Assembly (NCBI GenBank): GCA_036346375.1
Contig: JAYEVE010001132.1
Span: forward strand, 124,001-188,000
From: Guadua angustifolia
Lineage: Eukaryota; Streptophyta; Magnoliopsida; Poales; Poaceae
DNA: 64,000 nucleotides
Direction of reading: 5' to 3'
The notes below the pieces were generated by a model. It was not told the DNA's origin, made no database searches, and saw only the letters and a list, made by a program, of their open reading frames with translations. The position numbers and the translations under genes are program-made. Shown here one piece after another: positions 24,701-34,780 of the stretch. Positions within the stretch are counted from its first letter, which is position 1; every line of letters starts with the position of its first letter.

Positions 24701-27700
24701 TCTCGTCGGACTCCTTCCTCCTCGGATCCTTCTCCCTCTTCGGCTCCTCCTGCTTTGGATCCCGCCCCTTCTTCCCCACGGTACACTATTCGTGATAGAA
24801 GCACGATTTCCCGTCCTGACCAATACGGGTTCTCTGCTTCTGTCATCACCTCCTCTGAGCCTGCCTCTTACCGCGATGCTGTTGCTCATCCTGAGTGGCA
24901 GTTTGCGATGGTTGAGGAGCTTGCTGCCCTTGAGCGCACTGGTACTTGGGATCTTTTTCCCTGTCCCTCCACCGTCACCCCGATCACATGCAAGTGGGTC
25001 TATAAGATCAAGACTCGCTCAGACGGTTCTCTTGAGCGCCACAAGGAGCGTCTTGTCGCTCGTGGTTTTCAGCAGGAGCACGGCCGTGACTACAACGAGA
25101 CGTACTCTCCAGTTGCCTACAAGACAACTATCCTCTCCCTTGTGGCTGTTGCTTCTGCTCGTCGGTGGACCATCTCCCAGCTCGATGTGAAGAATGCATT
25201 TCTTCACGGCGAGTTGCATGACGAGGTCTACATGCACCCACCTCCTGGCTACAGTGTTCCTGATGGTCACGTCTGTCGCCTTCGTCGCTCTCTCTACGGC
25301 CTTAAGCAGGCCCCTCGTGCTTGGTTTGAGCGCTTTGCCTCTGTTGTTATGGCTGCTGGTTTTGTTCCCAGTCAGCATGACCCTGCTCTTTTTATCCACA
25401 CCTCTCCTCGTGGTCGGACCCTTCCCCTCTCCGTTGATGATATGCTCATCACTGAAGATGATTCTCACTTTATTGCCTTTGTTAAGGCGCGCCTCGATGG
25501 CGATTTGGATGTCCGACTGGGCCCTCTTCGGTATTTCTTGGGGATTGAGGTTGAGTCCACGCCTCTGAGCTCCTACCTCTCTCAACAGAAGTACATCCAG
25601 AGCTTGTTCATGCTTGCCTTCTATCGACAACAAGATCGCCGACACTCGATAGAGCTTCACCTTCGCCAGTGCCACTAATGGGGTTCCTCTAGTCGATCCC
25701 ACTCGCCATCACACACGGTTGGGAGTCTTGTCTAGCTTGGCTTCACTCGTCCGGATGTGTCTCACGCTGTGCACATCCTTAGTCAGTTTATGGCCTCTCC
25801 CACCAGTGTGCACTACGGTTACCTTCGTGGTACAGCTGACCGTCGCCTGTTCTTCCCTAGCTCCAGTTGTCTACAGCTTCGGGCCTACTCAGATGCTACC
25901 TAGGCTAGCGATCCTGCCGATCGCAAGTCCGTCTCGGCCTACTGTGTCTTCCTTGGATCTTCCTTGATCTCTTGGAAGACAAAGCGTCAGACTACTGTTT
26001 CTCGCTCTAACACTAAGGTCGAGCTCGTGCCCCAGCCTTAGTGATCGCCGAGGTGACTTGGCCGGTGGCTTTTGCCGACTGGTGTGACTGTTTTACCCGA
26101 CGACCGTCTGCTCCGACAAAGATCGGGCGCCATCAAGATTGCCGTGATCCAGTGAAGCATGAGCTCACCAAACACATCGGCGTCGATGCTCACTATGTTC
26201 GCTCCAGGTGCAAGATCAAGTGGTTACTCTTCATCATGTGCCTTCATCGCTTCAGCTTGCCAACTTCTTCACCAAAGCACAGACTAAAGCGCAACATTGT
26301 TTCCATCTATCCAAACTCAGTGTTGTAGACCCACCATGAGTTTGAGGGGGGGTGTTAGATTAGCTATATGTATAGGGGTTTATTTGCTTATTTCCATTTA
26401 CCTTGGTTGATGTATTTCTAGCCCATTGGGGCCCATAATGAATAGTATGCTGCAATCCCTAACACGTTCAACAACTATTTGAAAGTTTTAACAAGTTCAT
26501 AGGAAATTGGTGTGTTTATGTCCAGAAAGATCTAGCATAAAAAGTTTCTTAACATTTCAGAATTTTTATGTTCTTTCTTAGTATATTAAAAATAGATAAT
26601 TACATAGCAGCCTATGTAACAATGAAGCAGCTGCAACTCCTGTACGATTATGTAGCTGAATACTATATATATCTACTAGGAGCCCTATAGCTGAAAACAG
26701 ACTAGTACTTGTTATTGAATATTAATGTTTTTCTTATACAAGATTATTTGACAAGTGACAACAATGTAATTTGGGTCCACCAAATAAGTGATGTGTATCT
26801 TCTCTTTTTTATTATTAATGTGAAACTATCTCAGAACTAATGTGATGCCTCCAATTTTCGTTGTTTTATATAATAATAGATTGATACACAAGGGAATCTA
26901 AACTGATAATTACATTTCCAAGTTCCAACAATATAACATGACCAGCAATTTCAACATTTAACAAGAAGAGTAAATCTATACTGGTAAAGTGTTGTAACAT
27001 GCAGGAAGTAAAATTTGGGAGAGAAGAGAAGCATTTAATGCTTATATAAGTTATAATACAGCAATATGTACCTCCATCTAGAAGCCATCATCCAGATATG
27101 CAAGTTCCTGCTGTCTTCAGCAGCTACAACATAATTTGGTTCACAGATCAAAACACATGACACTGTCCCATAATGCATTAATTTGGTCAAGAGTGAAACA
27201 TAACCAAAGTTAACAGATACAATTTTCAAAGAATTATCCTCGCACTGATCTGATTCACACAAGGAGCATGAACAATCAATGCTTTGCATCCTGTCAATAA
27301 GAATATGTGATTAGCGCCAATATAAGGGGTGCATCCAACATTTCCTGCATGGCAACAAGGGATAAATTACAACCTGCAACAAGGTATTCTGATACTGCTA
27401 GGGAGGACCAGAAACTGGCCATCAGGTGTAAACTGCAGCCCGGATCTTCCAAATGTAAACTGAAGAGAACAAAAGGTATCAAATAAATGAATGCAATGTG
27501 CCTCACTGACAAAAATGTGTACTGACAGAAAGCTCTTACATTTCCTGTAGAAGACTGCTCCAAGGAGGGCAGTAGAAGAGGAGTGTAACCAACAAAATAA
27601 GGTGGTGTTTCTTGGCCTTTAGGAGTGACGTTATATACATAAAGGAATCTCTGACAGCTCTCCAAAAAGCCACAGAGTACATAAATGTGCAAGCTGCTAT

Positions 27701-30700
27701 TGTTTTTGGCATTCAGCATGATAGACAAGACAGGCATCGGGTGCAGGTAGCAGCCCATAAGGTCCAGATGATAATCTGATCCTCTTACTGATGTTTCTGG
27801 GTATTTGGATAGTAGATCGTTTAAATGATTAACATTAGAAAGATCATGATCAGGGTGGTGATGAAAAACAATGCGTTCACCCTTAGGACATATGTGTTCA
27901 CAAGCACTGCTTTCACAACTAACAGACATCATTGTGTTCTCATTGTCATTTCTGCATCCAGCATGACATTCTTCCCCTTTGTCAAGCGGGTTTCCTTTTC
28001 CTGACTTTGTTCCATCATCAACAGGGCACACTGCAACGGTGTTTACTCCATGTGACCCATCTTTAGAATGCCTCCTTTCATCTAATGACTCAAAAGCAAC
28101 AAATTTGTCAACAAACTCAGTATCATCATAATCCCGATAAATTACACTTGTTGAAAGAGAAAGAGGATCATCAAATTTTCTGCAAGTATAGTTTACGCCA
28201 TGTAACTTATGTTTGTTCTGATCAACAGATGCCACTTCAGTACGGAGTGGTTCATTTCGCATAACCAACAAAGATGCTTTTGCCTCGTTTTCTGCTGCCA
28301 CCATTGAAACTGAATTCCTCTCAGTATCGTTATGTGCATTAGAACAAACTGGGCCCTGCAAGACATTTTCTAAACACTCTCCATTGCTCAAAATTGCTGA
28401 ACCATGTCTAGCAGAAGCTTGTGCACAAACATCATTTAATCCATTGCCAGAGTTCTTGTGACCTGGCCCATCCATGGAAATTGATGATCCATTGTTGATA
28501 CCATTTGTTGGCTCCTTAAATTTCTGCTCAACTTGTGTTTGTTCAACATCGCTGTTACCACCGAACTCTTCCTCTAGACAAGCAAGAAGCGAATCAGACA
28601 AAACATACTGACCTTTTTCATGATCATATAATATATCAGGTGCTTTTGTGTTATCATGTACCCCAACCTGACACTGAGAACGTTCAGCATGATCTTTCCT
28701 CTTGCTATGTAGCAACTTTGAGTTCCCATTAGGGTCCCCAGAGCATGCATCATCAGACTCATGATGGTGAGAACCCATGGGTTTGGATGTGTTGTCACCC
28801 CAAATCTGGGTATCATCCTCAAAACTATCTGCAACAACAGCTTTCATCTCATCTAATTTAGAGAATGGCTCATCATTCATGCAGTCATCATTAAAGCAGC
28901 TGTCTTTAACCATTTCACAGAGAGCTTTCCCGTGGACATGTGTTTGAGAACTATTCCTGTTTGTCCCTTCACCAATAATTGTAGGCACAGTTACACCTGT
29001 TCAAGACAAGAAATTGACCAAAAGGGCCATTACTCTTCTGCACGTAGGGGCAAAATTATCAGACAAATGTTGTAAAACTCCTAACTCTACCATCTGTAGG
29101 CAGCTTGGCTAAAGAAGGTTTCCATTTTCCAAAAGAAAGGGACTAACAAATTCGTAATTATCATGAATCAAATTTTCTTTGGAATATATATTTTCCACAA
29201 TAGTGAAAAATAGTTACCTTGGCAACCATCAGAGGGATTTTGAGCTGAAGCAGGTCTCATTGAAACAGTATATTCTTCTTTCTTTTTTTGCTTAACCTTC
29301 TTTCTGTGAGTTTTCTTCAGAAGGGGGATAGCTTGGGGAAGCAAAAAAGTCATCATAGACTTTGCTACTTCCTTCTCAGCTGATTCTAGATCAGCTACTT
29401 CCTTCTCAGCTGATTCTAGATCAGACTTTTCAGAGCTTAAATAAGAACCCGACGACAAACCATCTTCTTGAGATGAATTCGGGACATACTCTCCCAAGTA
29501 ATCATCAACCAGAGTGCATTTTGAATCGCAAGGGATTTCTTCCAGCAATGGAGGCATGCATCTTGAACCAGAGACATCCCGTAACTGTGCCCTACTTCCA
29601 GGACCTCCCTTGAACATCGCAAAACAAGCATCAACATCTAATAGTGGCCTTTGAACTATGAACTAGTGCCACAATTCAGAGTTGCTAAAAAATGCACAGG
29701 TAGATGGGTGACCAGAAGCTAAAACATGATAAGTCCTACATCCTGATGGGGTACGGATTAATTTCCTAACAGTGATGATAATACATATTTGTTCACAACC
29801 ATGGCATTAGCAAAGAGAAATGCATAAGCAATAAGAAGGCGTGCATTCTTGCATAAGTGTATACCAGCTATCATCCAAAAATATGCCCGCGCTCATTGAG
29901 AAATATGCAAGATGGAGATGGGTATTCTGCGAGCAAAGCTCTGTAACTCATTAAGAGGATCAAGTGAAGCAACCAAACAACACCATCAGAATTAATGCTT
30001 CATACGAGGAAAAAAAATGTGGATTTCTACAGTGCAATCCTGATTCTTGAAGCTACAAAGAAGTTTGTCTCAGAGTACAGAAGATTCGAACAAATTTTAT
30101 AACATCTGCTTTGATGAGTACTTTGTCAAAAAGGTTAGTATATTCATAAGCAAGAGTTTAGTTTAAAAAACAAGCAACGAGGTGTTTGAGCCCAACAGGG
30201 AAATACAACAAAAATACCACCATATACCAAAACTCTGATGATGGATGCATCCTATACAACCACTGAGCATCTTTACTGTATAATACGGTGTAGTTTTCAT
30301 CCACAGGAAGCTGCGATGTACATTATTTCTGAAGTTGAACCAAGACAATATTGTGTAATACAAAAGTAATCAAACACTACGTATACTGCAGGGGAATTTT
30401 TTAAAAGACAAAAAAAGCTCACGTACTTCATTTGAACTTTGATGGGCAGATTTATCCAACTCATCATCAACTGAAGTCAAAATATCAAGGTAGTGGACCC
30501 TCTTAGTGGTCCCTTCCTCGTGGCTTAGGTTCATACTTCTTTTAGCAGTTGCACCTGTCTTGCCTAAGCAATCAGAAAGATCTTCATAAGCATCAGAAAC
30601 ATCAGCTTTGACCTTATGAGTTAATGGAGAACCAGCACCATAAGTGGCTGGACAATGCAAGTTTAGTTGAACCGCTCCACTCGAATCTATTACAAGCTCA

Positions 30701-32427
30701 CGAAGCAATCTCTGAACAGATGCATTTTTGAACCCAAAAAGCTGCATAAGACAATAGAAAAAATATAGCACAATTAGAATCTCTGTTGAAAATTACATTT
30801 AAGAAAGTAATAGTCAAGCACTGCTTCCTACTGATTTAATAGAAAATGTCAGGTCCTATTGGAACAATATGTGGATTCCAATAAAATTATTGGTGTACAT
30901 GCCAGGGCCCTGGGGTTAGTTCTCGGTTGCTAGCACCAAATTGCTCATCTATTTTATGGCTTTCGCCTCCTTTTCCCCTGGTGTTCCATTTACCAAAAAG
31001 CAATTGCTCATGTAACAGAGAAACAAAACAATTCATTTTCCATATAACCAAAGAGTTTTATTAAGAGTACATACATGGTTTTGCATATCAATAGCTTCCT
31101 ATGTGAATGAGGGATATCATCCAACTTCCTAAAGTACATATATGGCTTTACAGGCTTGCAGGTCATAACAAGCACTTTGATTTTGGTAAACCAGCCTGGT
31201 GTACACCTACGAGAAATTAGACCACATGCCAAGATCTAAATGTGAAGTGACATATCAGCGTTAGCACTTGGAGCATGTTTCTTACAAAAGTGGTATAAGA
31301 ACAGTTAGTTCCTTTGCAAGAGGGAGTGCAGGTGATAGCATTTTAATGAGATGTGTCAAGGTTAAATAGCATCTATCCAAAAGAATCACAGTTAAAGAAT
31401 GCTTAGAGTTTTGTTGTTGATAGAAAAAAAATGCATCAGGGCTACAAGTTTGCATTGATATCAACCCTAATTAACCATAAGTAAATTACAATTTTTTTCT
31501 TATCAAGTCGCTCTAAAGTAGATGAATAAAATAGGAGTTGCATTTTCATGCAATGTGAAATGTCAACTAAATAGATATAATATTCAAGTCGCAAAAAAAA
31601 AAAGATATAATATTCAGGACAGGCCTCAACACCATCAATCTTCCTAGGAAAGCTCATCCTTCTCTGCCAATTTCTGACTTTAGCCCCAGTCTTCTTCTGG
31701 AAGTTCTTCCAAGCAATATCCGGGGTCTGCCCTGTGGACGAATCTCCTTCAGAGGATGTGACCTGCATACTGAGCTCATCGGACCATGTTTCTTTTCATA
31801 CACAGTAGGCAGAATACAGCAGTAACTCATACATAATACAGCAAAGTTTGTCCGCAAATATCCTGACCTGGAATATAGGCCCTCTGGGTCCTTGTTGAAT
31901 TTGCATGGTGTAAGATATCCCGGAGAAATGGCGGACAGCATGATAACCTACTGAGTACGGGTAGCGATCTTTGCCCTTGGATGAGCAAAGTACAGGCGCA
32001 AGCGTTAGTTGACCACGAAGTAGAAACAAATACGATGATTCAAACAGCACACAACAATTCAAATTAGTTGATATTGTCCTGAGAAGTTGCACCTGTGAAT
32101 TCGGCGAAGAAGACCCAACCAGAATTTTTCCCCTTTCTAACTCAACGCAAGAGCTCAGGGTTTAAGGGGGAAAAACTCACTAGCGCATTTTTTTTTTAGC
32201 TTTGCTAGTCGACCCAATAATGAAGGTGAGATATCGACAAGCAAGCAAAGGTGAACGGCGAGGAGTAATCGATCTGGAGGAGAACGCAAACCCTAGAGAG
32301 AGAGAGAGATGCGTGTAGTGCGTACCCTGGAGCAGCTCCAGTACTTGCGATCCCATTCGCCGCCGCGGTAGAGCGCCCCCGCCGACACGATCTCGATGAC
32401 GCGATCCCCATCCGCCTCCGCCGCCAT
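15767..32427 (-). CDS. FYR-domain (FYRN/FYRC) protein with WD40-like C-terminus, 12 exons
   Basis: Exons read on the minus strand: 32427-32326, 31975-31868, 31762-31625, 30741-30423, 29655-29218, 28996-27540, 27459-27374, 27290-27072, 20871-20743, 20337-19990, 16676-16561 and 15903-15767 (stop TAA). Every junction keeps phase; the total is 3597 nt, about 1198 aa. FYRN text lies in exons 2-3 (residues about 35-85: GKDRYPYSVGYHAVRHFSG, then GPRGPIFQ). FYRC lies in exons 3-4 (about 90-150: MSFPRKIDGVE, LFGFKNASVQRLLREL). Exon 5 carries a basic KKTHRKKVKQKKK stretch, a likely nuclear signal. Exon 6 is Ser/Asp/His-rich and probably disordered. Exons 6-12 (about 780 to the end) read as WD40-like blades (NLHIWM, GHDGAGGFCLWD, GFAGTYEGLLYTWEL). 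FYR modules occur in chromatin proteins such as TBRG1 and KMT2 relatives, so a nuclear role is inferred, not shown. Least certain: the exon 3 donor (GAG|GC, or GGT|GTTGAG two codons earlier) and the exon 4/5 junction. Confidence 0.85.
16035..16165. repeat. Short duplicated motif in intron 11
   Basis: A phrase of the form gtgtccgattcgcaaaaattttggacacg is present twice, about 45 bp apart. It looks like the degenerate end of a MITE. A comparable gtgtcgatac/gacacg-rich stretch occurs at 52880-53540. Confidence 0.4.
17408..17480 (+). repeat. Imperfect (AC)n microsatellite
   Basis: CA-rich simple repeat with interruptions, inside the 3.3-kb intron 10 of the FYR gene. Confidence 0.7.
17641..17798 (+). 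repeat. Tandem duplication, 80-bp period, in intron 10
   Basis: Two copies (17641-17718 and 17721-17798) share cagctcgcaacc, agcttgcaaa, agttgtatt and tagacatgacccaaaatta with few differences. Intronic, non-coding. Confidence 0.8.
18380..19110. repeat. Intronic repeat DNA with a duplicated 50-60 bp phrase
   Basis: A phrase with ctcactgcagta, ttggtg and tgcacat at about 18412-18470 recurs at about 19040-19090. The GC-richer 18500-18880 between them has open frames on both strands, but none resembles a known domain. Possibly a small transposon with its captured sequence inside intron 10. Confidence 0.4.
19214..19337 (+). repeat. Tandem duplication, 63-bp period, in intron 10
   Basis: Two copies starting atgccatttcc at 19214 and 19277 each contain tatactagtctcaaccacac and a long T run. 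Confidence 0.8.
21427..21538 (+). repeat. 5' LTR of the intronic copia element
   Basis: Starts TGTTAGATT and ends CCCTAACA, giving TG...CA ends with a short inverted repeat (TGTTAG/CTAACA). At 112 bp it is short for a copia LTR. Two mismatches to the 3' LTR. Confidence 0.95.
21539..21550 (+). other. Primer binding site of the intronic copia element
   Basis: tggtatcagagc directly abuts the 5' LTR. This is the standard initiator-Met tRNA complement of plant copia elements. Confidence 0.95.
22098..22941 (+). pseudogene. Broken gag of the intronic copia element
   Basis: A gag start (MAAPPHVLGP... then LPQIQFDGTNFREW) lies at 22098, but the frame shifts soon after. Readable gag continues in other frames (MWEYMRAKT, then STVDDFYSRFSDVYRQLDAL near 22520-22600). 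It ends with a complete CCHC zinc knuckle (CNYCKKVGHTIQQC, 22897-22938) followed directly by a stop. At least two frameshifts lie between start and knuckle, so no functional capsid protein is expected from this copy. Confidence 0.85.
23050..26335 (+). pseudogene. Broken pol of the intronic copia element
   Basis: Protease: the active site reads DSRAS instead of DSGAS (23139-23153) and the frame shifts after it. GAG-pre-integrase: WHHRLGHM from 23575, directly after an in-frame stop at 23572. Integrase: VHSDVWG near 23757 and NGVAERKHR near 24035. A 555-codon frame (24011-25678) then carries the integrase C-terminal part, a Pro/Ser-rich linker and the reverse transcriptase (LDVKNAFLHGEL, YGLKQAPRAW). 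The catalytic YVDD reads SVDD (25430-25441). RNase H and the C-terminal remnants (KHELTKHIGVDAHYVR) lie in shifted frames to about 26330. Key residues in two enzymes are lost, so this copy cannot move itself. Confidence 0.9.
26338..26352 (+). other. Polypurine tract of the intronic copia element
   Basis: gagtttgaggggggg directly abuts the 3' LTR at 26353. Confidence 0.9.
26353..26464 (+). repeat. 3' LTR of the intronic copia element
   Basis: 112 bp, same limits and TG...CA ends as the 5' LTR, two mismatches. Followed by the target duplication cgttc. Confidence 0.95.
29364..29423 (-). repeat. 30-bp in-frame tandem duplication in exon 5
   Basis: Two perfect 30-bp copies (29364-29393 and 29394-29423) encode DLESAEKEVA twice in a row. 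The frame is kept, so the protein gains ten charged residues in a non-domain region. Confidence 0.85.
31573..31616 (+). mobile_element. Minute A-tailed insertion with 14-bp target duplication
   Basis: The 14-mer agatataatattca occurs at 31573-31586 and 31603-31616 and flanks 16 bp that end in a run of A. This is the footprint of a severely 5'-truncated LINE- or SINE-type retroposition in intron 3, 9 bp from the exon 3 donor. Replication slippage is an alternative. Confidence 0.5.
31623..31633 (-). other. Unusual splice donor of exon 3 (candidate GC-AG intron)
   Basis: Read on the minus strand the sequence is GGTGTTGAG followed by gcctgt. Ending the exon at GAG (31625) gives exactly 46 codons and phase 0, but needs a GC donor. 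Ending at GGT (31631) uses GT but drops two codons and is also phase 0. The next exon starts in phase 0 at 30741. Confidence 0.45.
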
Positions 32428-32570
32428 CTCTGGATTCGCCGGCGAGCGAAATGGCCGGTTGATATTTGGCGCGGCAAACGAAAATGGCGCCAGCGACGCG
32501 GGCCCGAATTCGGGTTTCTCTTTTGTGCCCTTCGGCTTTTCCAACATGCTCAGCTTTTCCGCGCTTTTCT

Positions 32571-32585
32571 TTTATATATATAAAA
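32571..32585 (-). promoter_or_regulatory. Possible TATA box of the FYR gene
   Basis: On the minus strand a tatatataaaag stretch lies about 145 bp upstream of the chosen ATG (32427). Position fits a core promoter with a short 5' UTR, but AT runs are common here. Confidence 0.35.
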
Positions 32586-32721
32586 AAAAATACCCAGGGG
32601 CACAACTATGTCGGGTTACTCATGGCGCAAGACATCTACAAACACAACTATGCATTTTGTTAGACCCAGGGCACAGAGTAATAATGTGACCCTAATCCAA
32701 TCATCAGCAAGCACAACTTTA

Positions 32722-34258
32722 GGGTGCATTTGGTTTCCTGTATCGGGTGAACTAAACCGTTTCGTACCAGATATAGTATGGTCCCTGCGTTTGATTGACT
32801 GAACGGAATCATTTGGTGCAAGACGAGATTCTTAGAATATTCCTAAAAGATGTTGTACTAACTGATTCAACCAAATCGGCCGAATCGATCGGTACAACCT
32901 CATCCCACTCACGCGCCTCCTCCTCCCGCTCATCTTCTCCTAGTCAGACGCGACCTCCTCCTCCTCCGCCTTGACCGCCGCTCCGGCTCGGCATGCCTGG
33001 CTCCACTTCGTTGTTCCGCGCTGCCGTTCAGACTACCTTGGCCTGTGACCGCCGCTCCTCCACCCGATGCCACCTTCGTCGACCCCCCGTTGCAGCTGGC
33101 CTCCGCTCCGGCCGCATCAATTCTTCTAGCCAGTGTTGTCGTCGAGCACAAGAACCTCGGAGAAGGCGGGATGACTAGCTACTCGGTGCGACATGGTACC
33201 GCTTACTATGGGCCTTACTGGGCATGGGCACCTCTGTAGGCAGCACGCCCCCGCCAGGTTGCGCGGCAGGAGCAGAAGGGTGCGGCCTGATGGTTGATGC
33301 AGTCGGGATGCCAGATGGCCAAGGTCGGCAGAGCCGAGCCTTAGGCCAAGAAGCTGGCAACACCGATAGAGGAGGCAACCCAGGTGGGAGCAAGTCAATG
33401 TGTGCCTGCCTGTACACGCGGGTGTGGTGGGGTCGTGAGGCTACTGGGTCGCGAGGTGGCGGGGGCAACGACAGTAGAGGGCCTGGGCATTGGTGGGTGT
33501 GGTGAGGAGCCCGAGACGACGAGAGGAGGCCAGGCGGTGGGGCTGAGACCTGAGCGGGGCGGTGGTGCAACGTTGGTGGGGAAAGAGCGCTGTAGGGTAG
33601 ATTAGAGTCAAGGGAAGAGGAGAGCGCTATGTGAGAAGAAATGAGGAAAGGATGAGGCTAGAGAGAGGAAAGAACATCATCCCTCCAATCAAATATCATC
33701 TCGTACCATCCTATACCATTCCATCAAATCAAACAAACAAAGTTTTGTACCATCCTATTCAAGCAACCAAACAGTTTTCTGGATTATCTCATCCAGGATC
33801 ATTCCATTCATCCTCATTCACCTAACCAAAGGGTGCGTTTGGTTGGGTGTACGAGGATGAATAGAATGGGATGGTATAGGATGAATGGGATGATCCTAGG
33901 TAAGATGGTACAGGGAAAGTGTTTGGTTGCTTAAATACAATGGTACAAGATTTTGTTTGGTTGCTTAGATTAAATGGTACAGGATGGTACGAGATGATGT
34001 TTGGTTGAAGGCATGAGATTGGATTGAGAGATAAGGTTGGTTTGAGGGATAATACAAGTGAACGATCCAGTCCTGTACCGATTGGTTCGGCCAAATTGCC
34101 TCTACGGGATGGTGTAGCATGTTTTTAGAATATTCTAAGAATCTGTACCATCTCATCCTTTACCAAATGGTTCCGTTCAGCCAACCAAACACATAGACAG
34201 AACTAGATCCTATACGAAATGGTTCGATTCACCCTTGTACACCTAACCAAATACACCC
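32722..34258. mobile_element. Composite PIF/Harbinger (Tourist-like) non-autonomous element
   Basis: The ends are inverted repeats: gggtgcatttggttt at the left against gggtgtatttggtta on the reverse strand of the right. Similarity runs on for about 100 bp. Both sides are flanked by tta, the three-base target of PIF/Harbinger elements. A further terminus-like gggtgcgtttggttggg lies inside at about 33833. The flanks of that point (about 33680-33828 and 33833-34005) form a second long inverted repeat, so two related elements are joined. The segment 32920-33640 is GC-rich, gene-like in composition, and carries no recognised domain. No transposase was found. Confidence 0.7.
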
Positions 34259-34261
34259 TTA

Positions 34262-34780
34262 ATGTACCACTACAAAACAAAGGTAAAGATATACAACACA
34301 ATTTGTTTTTTTTAAAAAGGAAATTTGTGTCACTAATGCATTTATCACATCGAAGTTTGAAGGCAATTATTCGAAGTGTGTTTTTTTCTTCTTCACAAAC
34401 TTATACATTTCATTATATCCACACTTAATGTATCAAAAATACAATTACATAGTTACTCATATAGAACCGCATCAACAAACACATCTCTACTATTTTTAAT
34501 TACAAGTTAGTAGTGGTGGTTCGTTCTCTTCCTTTCGGGCATACTCACGAAATACTCACGAAATGAAGAAAGTTTTAATTCGGTTGAATATGCATGCATG
34601 CGTGATCTGCGGCGTATCAGATTCCTACCTCAATCAGTCAATTCTATTTTCAAATACTGCATGGCCAGTTTTTTTTATATATTGCACGCATACAGCTTCT
34701 GAGTTACCATGTACCTTTGAGTTGCCATATGCATCCCTTCCATTAAATATTTACTTGCATGTGTAGATAAAACCATCTTT
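34262..34780. other. Spacer without recognised genes
   Basis: AT-rich, only short frames. Nothing recognisable. Confidence 0.4.

Larger units (their letters stand above)
21422..26469 (+). mobile_element. Complete but defective Ty1-copia element in intron 8 of the FYR gene
   Basis: All structural parts are visible: target duplication cgttc (21422-21426 and 26465-26469), LTRs of 112 bp each (21427-21538 and 26353-26464), an initiator-Met tRNA type primer site directly after the 5' LTR, and a polypurine tract directly before the 3' LTR. The internal part carries gag, protease, integrase, reverse transcriptase and RNase H in copia order. The element is 5038 bp and antisense to the host gene. The LTRs differ at two positions (a c/g near 21450 and an a/g near 21503), so it is young. 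The coding region has many frameshifts and stops. Confidence 0.95.

Noticed and set aside
24318..25190. 290-codon Leu/Ser-rich open frame on the plus strand
   Set aside because: It overlaps the copia pol frame (24011-25678) in another frame. Its Leu/Pro/Ser composition comes from the pyrimidine-rich linker and shows no domain.
25019..25702. 227-codon minus-strand frame
   Set aside because: Antisense shadow of the copia reverse transcriptase, with no recognisable protein.
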